DNA from: Himantopus leucocephalus
Lineage: Eukaryota > Chordata > Aves > Charadriiformes > Recurvirostridae
Reading direction: 5' to 3'
Assembly (NCBI GenBank): GCA_003993805.1
Contig: RSEF01000002.1
Coordinates: forward strand, 7,334,950 to 7,398,949
Length of the DNA: 64,000 bases
Below are positions 1 through 14,960 of the stretch, one piece after another. How positions within the stretch are numbered: position 1 is the first letter of the stretch; every line of letters begins with the position of its first letter. Made by a program: the position numbers and the translations under genes. The notes beneath the pieces are model-generated. The model did no database searches, was not told the DNA's origin, and saw only the letters and a list, made by a program, of their open reading frames with translations.

Positions 1-454
1 ACCAAAGCCAATGAGTAGGTGACCATCCTCCCTCCAGATGAATTAGGGCACAGCCTACGCGTAGGACAGCGGATGTGCTAGGAGCCAGGGGTCCCAGGCT
101 GTGACCAGGCAGTCAGGAGGGTAAGTCCTGTGAATATGGGCGCTAAGGGAAGTTGCATGTGGTTTGCTGGAGGAACGCATGTCTGGCAGCTAGCGTGGGA
201 CCCAGAAACACACAAAAACTTTGAAGGAAAATCAAGGGGACACAGCCCCGGTGATGGTGTACAGGAGTCCTTTTTGAGTGGTGCACTAAGTAGAAGAGGA
301 GCTGGCACTGTGCATAAGGATGCAGGAGTACAAGATATAAATGAACTAATGTGATTCAGCAAGACGGGTCATGGCTGCTCTCTGTAAACCACAATCACAT
401 TTCTTTGTATGTTTATTCATGAAGATATTCAGAATGCAACATCATGTATTGGCA
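1..454. other. Intergenic, nothing recognised
   Basis: Unique-looking sequence left of the first CR1 copy. No gene, repeat family or RNA recognised. Confidence 0.6.
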
Positions 455-784
455 TACAAGTATCTTAAGGGTGGGTTGAAGGAGGATGGAGCCAGACTCT
501 TTTCAGTGGTTCCCAATGACAGGACGAGGGGCAATGGGCACAAGCTGGAACATAGGAGGTTCCGTTCAAATATACGGAAAAACTTCTTTACGGTCAGGGT
601 GACAGAGCACTGGAACAGGCTGCCCAGGGAGGTTGTGGAGTCCCCTTCTCTGGAGATCTTCAAGTCTCGCCTGGATGCAGTCCTGAGTAATGTGCTCTAG
701 GCAATCCTGCTTTGGCAGGGGAGTTGGACTAGATGATCTCTAGAGGTCCCTTCCAACTCTGAAAATTCCGTGATTCCGTGATTC
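455..784 (+). mobile_element. CR1 LINE, 3'-end fragment
   Basis: CR1 is a non-LTR retrotransposon that is abundant in birds and usually 5'-truncated. This copy starts at the tacaagtatcttaagg block, encodes the end of ORF2 in one open frame (RTRGNGHKLEHRRF, then VTEHWNRLPREVVESPS, ending at the TAG at 698-700), and continues into the 3' UTR with ggtcccttccaactc. It ends in the diagnostic tail: two full 8-bp units attccgtg at 765-780 plus a partial third. It is a dead 5'-truncated insertion. Confidence 0.95.
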
Positions 785-3700
785 ATGTATAAATCTTCTG
801 TCTCTCCTATAAAACCCCCACGCACTGGTTACTTTATACCTACAGCTACAGGCTCTCATTGCCCCCACACTTCCCTGCAACTTTGCAGATGACTTGTGCA
901 CCCTTGTGCACAAGCTGTGGTCAGCCCCTGCTATTTGCTTATCGGAGTCTGCAAGGGAAGTCAACGGTGGTAAGGAGAAGCTCTTCTGTTAATCTTTCCA
1001 CAAAGAGTTCCTATTCTGGAGAAACCGCTTCCCCATTATCAATGTCCTTGTGAGATAAAGTACACCAGGATCTGTGCCTGTCAGGAAAAACAAATTGCGA
1101 TAGCTAAGAATGTGATACTAAATGCAGTGTCATAGCCTCCAATATTCAAAATGAAGTCATGCCCTACAATATTTACCTAGAAATGATGCGCAACATTTCC
1201 CTCCAAGTAGTAAACAATAAACATTAATCAAGTTACATACAAGGAAAGGGCATGGCATCACCTCTGCTAGCTGTTCTGCTTTCTGTACTTGACACACCTT
1301 TTGCCCATTTCAATTAAGGAGTAAGTTTTTAGGGCAGCTGAACTATTTCTCAGGTAATAACAGTGACTCGGCAAGCAATATTTATCTCCGCATGTGAATG
1401 GTAAACAGGGGACAATGAATATCTAAATTTAGTATTTGGCCAGGCACCAAATGTTGTATTAGGAAGTGATATTCTCCCAATGCCAAATTAAAAGTGAGAA
1501 AGGCAATGAATTATTGGGTACATCTCTTTGTCTTTAATTTGCATTGCACCTCACGCTAAGGACTCTGTAGCAGCCTGATAATAATGAAACCAGAACCAAC
1601 TGGTGGTTGATAGCAGAGCTGAGCAAAGCAGAACATAAACGAGCTCTGTATTACCTGCACCATTTGTCAACGGGCTGTTATCAGCCTGAAATCTGCCGCA
1701 AGAGCAATCCCCGACTCTGCTTTTTGGTAACAACAGCGTGAAGGAGAAGGTATTGCACAGGAGGCAGCAGAGAGTCAAAATCAGGCAAGCTCAAAATCAT
1801 GCCTCGTAAGTGAGCATTGGGTTGCACCGTCTGTCTGGGTGTTTCAGTGCCAGGCTGGGCAGGAGCAGTTCGAGCCATTTTTTCAGGCTACATCACTATA
1901 TATTGACAGCTGAAAATTCAGCTGAAAATAAAATGGTCTCATGAATGACATTGATTCAACTCACTTTCTGACAAACACAGCAGGTAGCTGGGATGCAGGG
2001 AAGAGAGGGAACCAGGTGCTTGCTCTCTGGTACCTCTAGATTCTTGCAGCTGAGATAGGGGATGAATCTGTTCAAGAACACTTAGATCCCCTCTCATGGC
2101 AAAGCTGTGCAAAAACATCCCATCTGGCTTCGAAGACGAGGGGAAAAGCAACCAGGTACTTGATGAGGGGCAATTTCAATGGGAGACTACTGGGGACACA
2201 CAGCCAGAGGACTGGCAAGGAGCTGGGAATCTCTCACACGGACTGGCTACAACAGATTGCATCTCTGACTGATGGTACGACGTTCATTTATTCAGACTTT
2301 TTGTCTTTGTAGGAGTGTATCAGAAGGAATGCTCCTGCAAAGGAGATGCAGGGACTGAATGAACACTGAGATTGTCACCAACTGCAGCAGAAATCCCTGG
2401 GGTCCAAACCTGAACTGTTGGGTAAACTCTCACTATTTGCGAAGCACCAGCATCTACAGAGGTGGGAGCATCCTTCAATGTTTTGTCTTTGCCCTTGAAA
2501 TGTTCTTAACAATGTGATTTAATTTTTGTGGCAGATTCTGTAATCCAAGGTGGAAGTAAGTCACACATAGCAGGGAAGAAGCAGTGGAGAGGATCAGTTG
2601 CACTATGCTTTTCATTATCTGATGGCAAGAAGTTAATAATTCACAAGTCTTTAATCCTCATCGCTGTCTATTCCCAGAAGTTTTGTGGATCTCTATTATA
2701 ACCCTAAATATCATTAAATGAATATTCCTCCTACTTTGTTTGCAGTACACCCTTTCATTAAATTCAGATGCCTGCCATTCACCTTGTGTGGTCCTACTGG
2801 TAGATGCGATACTTCTTCGAACAAAGGGCCTAGGCGGCTTTGTGGGGTGAGGAGGGCATGGAGACATCCCTGTGCCCTGTCCACACACCTTCATGCAGTT
2901 CCCGCTCTCTTGAGCGGCACTCACATTTGGACACTAAAGGTCAACAGCAAAGTATGGGAGATGGCACACAGTGAACAGCATGGCCCAAAAACTTTCCATC
3001 CATGCCACAGCTACTGGACCTTGCTGCCACAAGGGGACTCCAAAGTTTCATGCAGTCAAAGAAACATTACCTGAAATGGCTGTATGCTACCTAAACTTAC
3101 AGAAGAAGGCACCAGCTCTGACATGCAAGGACAAGATAAGATCACTGACTACATCTGTGCCTACTTTATTGTTTGCCTTGCCTAACAAACACTTCTGGTT
3201 AAGACCACTACAGCTCTTTGGGTTGTAGCTTTCAGCCTTCCCAAACCTCTTGAAATTGTTGTTTGGTTGTTGGTTTTTTTTCCTGAAGAAATCCTACTTG
3301 AAAATTACATCCCGTTTCCTACCTTCCATTTAACAATTGATTGCCTTTTGCTTAACTTCAGGGGACTGTCAAAGATGCTTTGTTTTCTTTTATGCTGTTC
3401 TAACATCCATTCCACCTTGTTCAAGAAACACTAAGTCCTGATTTAAGGTTATACAACATTTAGTAAAATATATCTCCCCTTTGGGCAAGATCACCCTTTT
3501 TATACTATAAAACTGGATAATTTCCTGGGAAATAGAATTAAGTAAAAACATAAATTACCGTTCTGCTCCTGTTCTAAAGACTATTTTTCTTACTGCTCCC
3601 TAGAGTTCCCTGATATAACATTTATTTCAGTTTTGCATGATATTTAGCACTCCCATGAAGAGGAGCAGCCACTTAATGATATTAAAATATTTATGTCAGC

Positions 3701-6700
3701 AGTATGTTCATAAACAAAGAAAAGCTATTTAACCTCCTTTTACTCAAGCTAGTCCTACCAATGCACAGCCAGAATAGTGCTAGAGAGGCCAACAGAAAAT
3801 TAATTTCATCTAAACACCAGAAGCTACAATAAAGAAAAAGAGAAGAAAAGCGTACATTCAGCATCTTAAATGCTTGGAAATACAACAAATATGGGAGAAT
3901 TTGGCAAATGCTTTGTCTCACACGACAAGCTTCTCCCTTTAGCGTATAAAGCCCCAACCAGAGCTGTGCCATCTGCCCTCTCTACAGGCCTCCTGCAACT
4001 TTTCTCACACCAGTTTTCTGCTGACAAGCTGAGCTGGTCCACATACGGAAATGTCCTCAGACAGTCATGCATCCTTCTCCATACCTTGTTTGATTGTACG
4101 TGGGCTTTGACTATGTGGCAGCCTACACAGGAGTCTCAAAGTGCCTTTTGACAAGGGTGGCCTTTAAGCTGTAGACACTCCCTTGGAGTTGGAGTGGGTC
4201 CGTGCTGCCCATTGCACAACATGTGGAGTGCAGCAGCTGTGCGAACACTATGGCCCTATTAGCTAGGCAGTGAACATGTCCAGATCTTCTCATGTCTTCT
4301 AGGTCACCATTCAGGACGCCACAGCTTCATGTGAGGCTGCGCTCAGGCCCTCAGAGGCAAGCAGGAGCATCCAAGGATGCTTTTGTCCAAGAATGTCCTG
4401 CCGGCAGATCTCCTTGGGCTGTAACAGTGTAAGGTCACATCAAGCAGTGGCTCATTTGGTCAGTCCTATAAGTAGCAATGCAACATATCCATTTTCAAGA
4501 AGATGCTGTTGTGGTTTTTTTTCCCTGTGTTACGGGGGGTTTTGCTTTAGTTTCCCCCCACAAAAAATAATGCTTTGTACATCCCCAAAAGCTCTCAACA
4601 TCAATACCAATATACAAGGTATGGTTGGTGGTAAATGTGAGTGTTTCTAATGCAAAAGTCATTTATAATTCTCATTACAGATCTAGCCTTTCAGTACCTC
4701 TGAGCCTGGTATTACATTGCCCATTCATGGAGCCCTGAAGTTTAAAACTGCAGAAGCCACCATGCACAGCGCTGATCTTCCTGAAGGCCTGAGCAAGGAG
4801 GAGGAGGAGGACCAAAAAGAGTATTCATCATCAAAACACGAGAAAAGGTGTTTGAGTCAATTACAGTTGCACGTGTCAGAAGGGAGATGTTGTGGCAGGT
4901 TTGGTGCATTCCAGGTAACCCTTCAGTTCTGACAGCTTAGCAGGTAGGTTCCTTCCCTGTACAGGGGAAGACCTGATGAAATATCCCTTCTGCCAGATTT
5001 AGAGTGGAGCACTGATTTTGGATCTCTGCTGTCACAGAAAAATATTCTCACTGTAGGACTTAGGTATGCACAGGACAAACTCTTCTCCTCCCCTCATTTT
5101 GTGATGACACACAGATCCCCATGTAAACCTAATCCCTCGCTACTTAATGGCATTGAGGTTTATTGCAAATGAGCAAAATATTTTTCCTGTAAGCTTCAGT
5201 GAGGAAAGAAACCATGTTGTGGATGGACTGCTGCAGATTAAGGAACTTGCTAGTAGTAAAACCCTCCACTACTGTATATTTCTATCACCTTTAGGGGAGC
5301 AGGACTTGTTTTTTAATGTTCCTTGTAAATGAACAGGAAAGAAATACCTTCTCAAGTCATGAACTCTCCCCCCAGTGGGAAAAAAATTCTTAACAAGGCC
5401 CTGAATATGGGCTGGTGGGACGAACCCCATGACAAATATCCACAGATGTGCCTCAGGCTGGGCAGACCCCTCCTTCCCACAAGCTGTGAAGCACTGACTG
5501 GAACACGTAGCGAGTTATCCTTCAGAGCAACCACTTCCCACTTTTATGGCGGGTGTCCAAAAGCTTTTCTTGTCAGATGCCAGTTTTCTTGGCAAATGTA
5601 AACATCTCATGACTTATTGCTTCACCCATCTGCTTCTTGCAGACACGAGGACCTTGCACCCACCATGGACTTCCTGGCCACAGGGGCATTAATATCGCAC
5701 AGTCTTATTTCCTTGCACGACACAATACAGCACATGCTGAGCTCCAGAACCACACAGGAAAACTCAAACATACACATCAATGCCTTCTCAGTTGCAAAGA
5801 AAAACACATTTCTTCCCAACAAAACACATCTAACAAGTCTTTGTTTGGGCTTTCTTCAGCAAGGATCACACCGGCATAAAGAGCTGCCCTGCAGAACAAC
5901 AGAGAAGAAAGACAGCAGCAGGGAAGACAAGTTGTAAGCCCTGTTCATGGCTAGGAATGACAAATCAGCAGTTACATCCAGGCTCTTATTTGGAGAGCTG
6001 GTGCCTGAAACCTCTGGATCACAGCTTGCACCTTCCTCAACAGTCTCTCTCCTGCCCCTTTCTGCTTGTATTCGGTGTGGGCATCAACACATGCCTGCAA
6101 GCTGACAGAACAAGAGTTTGTCTTTTTCTCTGTATTACAAGAAAGAGAGGAAGAAAAAAGGCACAACTGGGTCTCAAGGAAAGGTGCTTACTAAATATGC
6201 ACATTTTGTGAGGCTCCATAGCTGCTGTTAGTGTAGTAGTTTTCTAGTGACCTTGAAAATACAGGGCAGAGGGCTCAGAAATAGTTCCATGTCTTTTACT
6301 ATATCCAAACTTTAGTGGGTGTCCTACACATCAGGCACTGGACTACTATTTAAAACATATTTAAGGCACTGTAACCTCTCTAAGTTATGCAGTGGATTTA
6401 TCTTGTGCCACTGTTTGTCGGCATACAATACCTGGGGAAGCTCAGCATCTGCCAGCTGTGCAGGGGTTCCTCAGTTCCACTCAAGCAAGAAGCTCTTTCA
6501 GTGGAAAAATACACTGAAACTGCTTTTTATCAGATCAGAGACTGCAATCACTAATTCAGTCAGCTCACAAGGACTCTGAGATCCCAATGTCTTTCTGCTT
6601 TTTCCATGGGCTTTGAGGAAGCTGGCATTATCATGTTAAATTACAGTTCAGGACTGCTGTACGTGTGCAGATTTATCAGAAGAAAGCTATTAGATGACAT

Positions 6701-8035
6701 CAGTATAGTACCAATTATACAGTCCCTGACACATAATTAACTAAGGCCCCAAAGCATGTATTTTAATCAATCCCACTTCAGCAAAGCACTTGTGTGTGTG
6801 CTTAACTTCAACACATATCTAGCATGCACGTAAGTCCTTTTGTGACTAGGGAAAAACACGGGTGCTGCAAGAACTGTCCTACTGATGCTGTTGGGTCAGC
6901 CACTACTGGGTAAGACACTATACTACTTGGGTAATGGTTTATATTTTCAAAAGTATCTGTATAAATCAGAAGCCACGACGAGTTTCTAGAATGACCTAGT
7001 CATGGTGCTGTAACTATGGTGATTTAAAAATCAAACAAGGACAAAAATATACAAGTTCTGGAAAAAATAGTATTCTTTACTATGTAATGGTAGTAGGATG
7101 TATGTAGTTGGATAAAACTTCTAAGCTTTAGGCAGCAGAAATCTTTCCCCAACCCTGTAAATCTAGGATTCATCCTATTTGACCTGAGCTGGCTACAAGT
7201 AAGGTATGCTGTCTAAACAGGTCACCCAGGTTTTCTCTGCAGTCAGTGGAGAACATGTCTATATACTAATTCATCCCATCTGACAGTTTCCAAGAAAGGT
7301 AAGATGAATCACTGTTTCTGTGTTGTTTTCAGGAAAGCCCACACAACAAGTTTAGATTAACCACATTGGTTTCATCTGACCAAATGCACATGTCCATCCA
7401 AGCTATCCATCTCGCTATAGAACTAATGAAGACATTCATGTTGCAGACTAACATGCCACAAAGTGGACATCTAAACTGAGATGACTCATGCCCTGAACGT
7501 ACTTACTTCTCTCCAGCCTGGCCTACATAGACTAGCCTAGCTGGAGAGAGAGGGCTAGATTCAGTCCCACATACCCGGGAGCCTAGCACTGCTTTGGGCA
7601 CTGTGGGTTATCATGCATGGCCACCAGCTGCCATCCCAGAAGGGCACAGGTCTGGAGTCACTCCCTTAGCACCACTGCCTATTGTGGGAGCTTAGGGAGT
7701 GAGATCACATGAACCCTACACAATTAACACCCAACGTTACCCAAGGTGAACCCCTCCCTGTCTTCTACCTTGTTAATGGCTCGGTGGGGCACAGCAGGTC
7801 TCCTTCTAATTGTCAGATAAAGCAAGAAACAGAAACAGGTGGTAAAGGCCAGGCATTTACACACCTAATGGGCTTTCTTAACGAACCTACACAGCTAAGT
7901 TCCACTGCTCCTACTTTCAGCTGAGATCAGGCATGGATCATTTCAGAGCAAAGCTGTGTATCTTCTCAAAGAGCAAAGAACATATGAAAAACGTGTATTG
8001 ACTTAGAAGCTGCTATGCAGCCTGAACTACAGCAG
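785..8035. other. Intergenic, no gene recognised
   Basis: Open frames in this stretch are short and not protein-like. The segment about 1380-1760 is AT-rich with TAATTTGCAT-like text and reads like conserved non-coding sequence, but this cannot be tested from one genome. A T-run and G-run lie near 4510-4560. Confidence 0.55.
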
Positions 8036-8690
8036 TGTGAGCCTCTCTGTAATCCATTATGGCTGTGCAAAATGTAATAAAACTACTACAAGGTGCTCTA
8101 ATTCCATTTACTAATAATTATAAAAGTGTTTGAGATGTGTCTGATGAACCGTTCAGAAGACAGCATTTTCCAAAAATGATTTGTAGTACAAAGAAAAGCC
8201 TTTAATACCATATAAATTAGATTTTATGTACAACAATATTTAAAACCATTGCAAAGGAGGTGTTTTTGTTGTTTTATAGTCACTGTTCAGTCTTCATCGA
8301 ATAATTTGTTTGAAGAAAATGCTTGGCTTCTGAGTTCTTCCCAATGAATCACAGAGCACGAGTAATATCATCATTTGTCATTTTTTATCTGCAGATGCCA
8401 TTGTGTTCAGTGTAGCTCTACCCAGTTAATCTGCACAGCTTCTGATGAATTGCATTTAGTAAAATAGACAAAATTATTTTGCGCTTAACTAACATCTCAA
8501 GCGGCTCCTCTGACAATCAACTCCTACATGGTGTGAACGCACAAATTCTTTGCTTTTCCAGAAACAGAGGCCGGGTGTGCCAGAGAAATACATGGGTAAA
8601 TAAATCAGCCATTAATTGATCTGCTGTAGCATTGAGATCAGCTAGTTTGCTAGGCTGAAAGTGAACGCCACGTTTTTTTGTCTTACTATG
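8036..8690. promoter_or_regulatory. Candidate conserved non-coding element
   Basis: AT-rich, complex (not simple-repeat) sequence with clustered core sites of developmental transcription factors: cattaattgat (homeodomain-like), cagatg (E-box-like) and several taat cores. It has no coding potential and no repeat match. This is a pattern-based guess; conservation was not measured. Confidence 0.2.
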
Positions 8691-11600
8691 CCATCACCAG
8701 GCACTCCCATGACATCTTGGGGCATACAGCTGGTCTCACTCCAAAGCTGGGAGGAATGGGGGTTCTTACACATTTGCTTTATGCCATCTTTGATCTGACA
8801 TTTCTATATAATGAGTCTCCTTAAAGGTACAATTCCCTCTGCTCCTGTTTCCTCCAGGAGGGCAGGACTTTCCTGCTCACTCTTATGAACATTAGGCTGT
8901 TACACTGAATTTTTCCATTTGGCCAAAATACTGAAGATGCGTCTGATCCTTTTACCTGGCACGGCCTTGCAGAGCGAAGCAGGCACCAAACACACTCCCT
9001 TACACCCATGCCAGGCTGACCCCAGGCTTGCCTTAATCTCCTCTCCCGTAGCCCACACAGGCATCCAAGCAAGAAACAAGTTTTCTTCTCCCATGTACAG
9101 AATTTTGCACCCACTTTCCATTTGCAAAGCTGGACTATGAATACTCTTCCCCCCTCTCAACACCATATGATTTAAATATTGAATCGCAAAGAAATTAAGC
9201 TTTTTGTTTATCCACCAGAGTACACAACATTTGAAAAACAATCCATAAGACACAGTGAAACAAAAAAAAAAAACCTGTCTCTCTTCGGGATCTCTGGGCA
9301 TCCAGACAGTTTTCAGCAAACCAACATCAAAAGTCTCGGGGAAGCAGCAGCTCTGGCTAACGCTGCCAGTCATGTGTGGGGTACCTTAAAAGGAGCACAG
9401 ACAAGACGCCTCCACCACCTCCATTCAACTACAGCTTGTGCTGGCAAAAAAGAATAAGAGAAGCAAGCTGGAAGTCTGAGCGGCACTGAGCTGCCATATA
9501 TATTGTAAAAGTATGAGCAAAGACCTGTGTTATCATCAGCTTTTGTTTCTTTTTCCACCTCAGTGGCACAAGGCAAATGCCTTATCTCCAAATGTCTTCC
9601 TCATCCCTGCAAAGGGAGTCTCTGAGGTCACCTCTAACAGCAGCCAGAGAAGGAAGAAACCTCTGAAATGAGACACTTCTCAGTTCTGTGAATTTAGTGA
9701 GTTTAGACACTTAGTTGCCAGCAGGCAAAGAAATGCCTAACCTGTAAATACACCTTTCCATTTTAGCTTATTAAGGAGCAGCTTCCCACCTGAAACTGCT
9801 TATCATGAATTCAGTACAGATTACGGATGACCGTAATTCCACCACAGACTGACAGTGCTGGGATGAAACACAGAGACTTTGACAACCCCCCCCTTCCCCA
9901 CCAAAGAAACGTTGGGGAAAGGAGAGAGAGAAAAGAGATAATATAATAATTTTACACCTAGAGAAAATTCTTAATTTACTTACTTATATTTTGAATGTAA
10001 GTTTATACAACATTAAAGAAGTCACCATTTTCCTTTACAGCTTACACATAAAAAAATGACTGTGGAAAAATCTCCTTTCCTGCCATGCTGTCCAACAAAG
10101 ATGTTACCAACTTCAGCTTAAGGATTTGGCTCTGCAGTGAAGTGTGATCACTATAATGCACCATGTAATTCTCAGTTACTTACAGTTATACCCATATACC
10201 CCACAGACACTCCTACTCTAGCATAACATACCTTTTTTCCAGCTTAGCTTGTCATTTTAACCAGTTTAAGCTGTGCTGAAAAAAAACCTATTTGCAACAC
10301 AACAGAGGAGGATCTACAAGGGACTTACGTCCTCGCGGTCACATTTTCATGAGACACAAGAGTCTTAGCCACGCTCCTGGAGATCAGCTCTGCTGCGTAT
10401 TGAATAACCACCATCCCAAGGAGAATTTGGGTAACACTTAGATGACTAAATCCAGGGCGACTAGACAGGGCAGCAGCTCAGCAGACTCCATGCCCACTTC
10501 CCTCCATCTCAGACACCAAACAAGCATTTGCACCATTCAAATCTCTGCCCATCACTTTCCCTGCCCCTATATACACAACCTGCTGTACGCTGCCCACGCA
10601 TTTCCACATTCCCACTGAAAGGACAGACTTTTACAAAACCTCACCAGTTCACCACCGTGATAGCAGCAGGGAGTGGATCAGCAGAGCAAATAGTGCTCCT
10701 GGTTTCTCTGGCCATTGTTTCACACACTCTTACATTTGGAGCAAGACTTCAAATACACCAAGCACAGCCACAGAGGTCAATGTCAAATCAAAGCAGCTAT
10801 TTATGCCAGTCAAGTGGGACTTGGCCCTCTAACCCGAGCAAGGCAAACCCAAATTCAGGAAATCCCATCTGCTCTCACTCCACAAAAACTCAAACATAAA
10901 TTACCCACGGGCACTGCTGGCACAACAGACCAACAGTGACTACCAACCAAGACTTCAGTGAAGGTTTTGGCTGGCTGGGCTCCTAACACTGTAAACCATA
11001 GAGAGTGGAAAAGGCAGCAGAGGAAAGATTTCCTTCTTTCCCACTTTGGTGTTACCTCTGCTGCTGTCAGTACAGCTCTTACTGTTTTCACTTTCCTACA
11101 AGGAGAGCCATAAATCCTAAGTTTCTGACTCACACCTAACACAAAACCTTCAGAAACATCCATCTCACCTGTTTTTCAACCTGCTGCATCAGTACATCTG
11201 ACCGCTGCATTCACACTCTCAGTAGCCATTCTGTCCTAGCACAACAGAGATCACGTTGCACAGCTTAAGCTAAAACAAATGAAGAAACTCTTACTCCAAA
11301 ACCGGAGTTATCAACACACAGGTAGAGCACGCATCTAAAATCTCCCAGCACAGACCACACTTTGCATTACAGTTTGGTATGAGCAGCAAAATGCTTAAGC
11401 CGAGAGATCAAAATCAGGGTTAGGAGGCAGCTGCCATTTATTCCAAATCAATGGGGAAGCCTGAACAGCTGCAGGTGCCTTTGACTCCTACAGGTGGAAA
11501 GCATATGCTAGAAAATTGGGTGAGTTGATACAGTCTGAGGCAAAGTCTTGAAAGTTTGTATTTTACCTAATATGTTATGGAATTACAAAGGTACCATTTT

Positions 11601-14600
11601 AGTTTGGCTTAGCTATATTTCTGCAGGAATAAGCAGTATTTTTCTTCAGTGGGGAAATGCTCCCAGTGCAAAACATCTGGCAGCCAACAGGGACAGAAGT
11701 TTGCCTTTAAATCTTCAGGGGTTTTGTGAAAACAGAAGAAACAGAACCTAGAAAATCCCACGGGCAACTGTCCAGAGGGGAGATTTTTCAACTAGTGTTC
11801 TCTGCATCCGTTCTTTATTCATCAGTCTTGAAAAATTCAAATGCCCTATCGCAAACATAGGCTACATTTTGAGTTTCACGCCTGCAGTGAGGTACTAAGA
11901 GCGAGTGCTGAAGTGCGATGTCTGGTGTGGCACAGCAGACACCGCAGCAGCCCCCAGACAGAGTGTTCACTGGATTTACAGTTTGGACTGCCAGCACCCA
12001 CGTGCAGAATAACTTTTCCAGAGTAGTTTCATCCAGTCAGAGAAGATAAAAATAACATGTGACTGTCATGGATGCTCAAAAAATTGTCATACCGTGCCCA
12101 TGCCAGGGAAAACTCACTGACCATGTCCTCATGCATTATTTGTTGGAATTTTCTGCCAGAGACAACATTTTCCAAAAGAGATGGATCAAGGCAAAATGGA
12201 CCTCCATTCACAAAGAATGGAGCCAATACTTGGCTGTTTTTTAACCCAGTCAAGTCACCCACTGATTTGCCTAAGGAATACAGGATGGGAAAGGTAAGAA
12301 AGTTTTAAAGATGCTGTTTAATTTATCCTACTTTCTCAAGGCAGAACTGATAATGTAACTTAAACATACACATCCTCCCCACCACAAGCAATGTGAACAA
12401 GACTGCATCTCCAAAAAAAGCATGCGATTCCTGAGGCATGAAAAAGAAGATGTCAGGTATTTCTCCGGAGGAATACCACAAACCAGGCTGAGCTCAGCAG
12501 CCAAACTCTCATAAAGGAAACTCTCACACCTGCGTCCGTTCCACTGACTTTGGTCAAATCCCAGGCAGATGCAAACCCATATGGAACAGACTGCAGGACC
12601 AAGGTGCTGTTTAGATGGAAAACCTGTCACTATGAAAGAATTTTATCTGCAGCTGTCAGCTAAATCTTATTTGAGAGAATATGCCCTGCCAACAAATGCA
12701 GGCTATGTGTTTGTGAAAGGCAGGACTAGTACATTTTCGGCACTGCTCCACGCTTTTTAGTGCGAGTGTTAATGTTTCTAGCATATTACCTTCCAAATGT
12801 TGCAGCACGACATGCTTTATAGGAACTAATGAATCACACAGTAAAAACTAATTGCAACTTACATACTGTTGTGAACTGAGTTTTGCAACATAAAAGCAAT
12901 CAGCCAGCAATTAAAATGCTAATACATGGCTGAACCTCATGTAAAAGTTTGCCAAAATCTAGCGCAATACAGTGCTTCCTGGAGAACCTTGAACAGATGG
13001 AATTGAGTTAGTAGGTAGTCATTTCATCAAGCTTATAAACCTTACCATGCTAGGGGAGGGTCCCCACCATGATACATCACATATTTCCAGCATTAGAAAT
13101 TATGAGAAAAAGATCTGCCTGACATGATATATTTTCTTCTTTTGACCGGCTTTTTCTATTCACATGTAAATGGTTAACAAATTCTTAGCAAGTCAGAAAG
13201 GAGTGGTGCATAACAGATGCTATTTCCAAACACAAGCTTCTTGAACTTCTTTTTATTGTTTTAAAATGCAAGTTTTAAAGAAGACCACAGATAAATTACT
13301 ATAGATGGACTCCCAATGTAGTGGTGGTCATCAAACCTACTTTTACTTTTAATTATAAAAACTCCTTTTCACAGATTCACTAATGTAAGACTGTGAATTG
13401 AATGAGACAATTACATTTTAATTGGGTTCACCTCCCCCACATCCACTTTTTCTTCATTACATTCCTAATACTAAGGCAATTGAAATACATTAATTAATTC
13501 AAGTGGGGAATTATTAATTTTCAACATCCTCAGCCTTGGAGAAATTACCAGTGGTCCTGGAACAAAGCTCCCAGGACAATGAGGATCTACAGACTGTGCC
13601 CTGTATCCAGTTCTAGCACCAGTCACATAAGTCTTCATTTTCCCTGAGGACAAGAAATGTCTCAGCAAGGTATGATCATGGAAAGTTAGTGAATTATTCT
13701 TTAGCAAGCCTCATTCATTGAGGGTTAGCCTTTAAGTTTGTTCAGTCGTTATTGGCAGCAACACTGGAAAAGCATGGACAAGCTCTAAATGGAATTAGTA
13801 ACCCCTTTGTACTAAGTCATCTGCAAACAGGAGCCAGGGAAGGAGACCAGAGTAGGCACTGAGAACTCGGCTGTGTGCACGTGTTGATGCCACCCAAAGT
13901 CCTGTCAGCTGAACACAGGACATGGAAAATCAATGAGAGACTCAAGAATGTCCCAGGCTTTGCCTGCTTGGATGAAGCTGTCTTTCAGCCACAGGAAATC
14001 TTGGGTAATGCAGTCTTGGCTCTCAGGTCCTTGCACCCCCCAAGCACAAAAGCAAGGCTGAGTCATTGCCTGGTCCCAAGACATTGTCAGAAACAGATCA
14101 TTAATACACATATCAAACATAGATTGAACTGTTTTATTCACACTTGTCAGTGGCTTTCATAGCTTCCTTAAGGTCTGCCATGCAAAAATAAAGCTATTTT
14201 TCTTACATTGCTTACAGTCCCTTTTCCGGTGCAATGCCCTCCAGGAGCCACCCTGCTTGGAAGACCATGTTCCTTGCTTAATAATCACTTCCCTTCCTTA
14301 CCATTTTATGCTTAGCATCTCCAAACACCCACTTTCCTCATCTCCTCCTGACTCCAGCCCGAGCTCCAGAGCGATATGCAGCTAAAGCCCAGCAGTGAAA
14401 CCCCATGCTCAGCACACCCTTTGCCATTGTCACTCCCCTCCCATGCATCCACCCTGAAAGGAAACAGGGCACAAAGTTCAGCAACGGTCTGGAGGCATGA
14501 CAGATGCCTAAAATGCAGATGTCCCAAAAGGTAAAGCACCCCTCCAAAGGATGTCAGAGCTCCTAAATGAGAGGAGACGGGGTGGGGTTTACTGCCATGT

Positions 14601-14639
14601 TTCAGCGTTGCAGCTCTACCAGCACGTCAGAACAGAAGG
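8691..14639. other. Intergenic, no gene recognised
   Basis: Includes a 157-codon minus-strand open frame (8900-9373) with no recognisable domain and a C-run near 9886. AT-rich from about 12770 to 13500. Nothing else supported. Confidence 0.55.
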
Positions 14640-14960
14640 TGTCATTTTGAGCCTGCTTTAAATTTATGAAAGAGTAAACCTATTGCTCAGGGTGGCAAAA
14701 GGTGAATTGCCATTAAAGGAGTGACCTGGACTCTGAAAGAGGTCTGTCAACAGAGGAATTGGGAACTTAAAACATGGATTCCCAAATTACCGCTCTGAGA
14801 TTGCTTTGGAAGAAAATTGCCAGGAGGAGCGTAGGGGGCGAAAGCGCATTACACATAAAATTGTCTTTCATGAAAGCAAGGCAAAGCCTCCATTAGCCGG
14901 GCTAGGAAAAGAGCAGGTTTCACAAAATCCTTAATATTCATAGACATCATAGGGATTTGC
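14640..14960. promoter_or_regulatory. Candidate conserved non-coding element
   Basis: Low-repeat, AT-rich text such as ttgccattaaaggagtgacc and cctccattagccgggctagg that resembles vertebrate conserved non-coding elements in style. No direct evidence of conservation. Confidence 0.15.

Noticed and set aside
371..700. 109-codon plus-strand open frame
   Set aside because: From about codon 29 onward it is the C-terminal end of CR1 ORF2, so it is annotated as part of the element and not as a host gene.
8900..9373. 157-codon minus-strand open frame
   Set aside because: Cys/Phe/Trp-rich text without a known motif; overlapping frames on both strands are equally open, as expected by chance.
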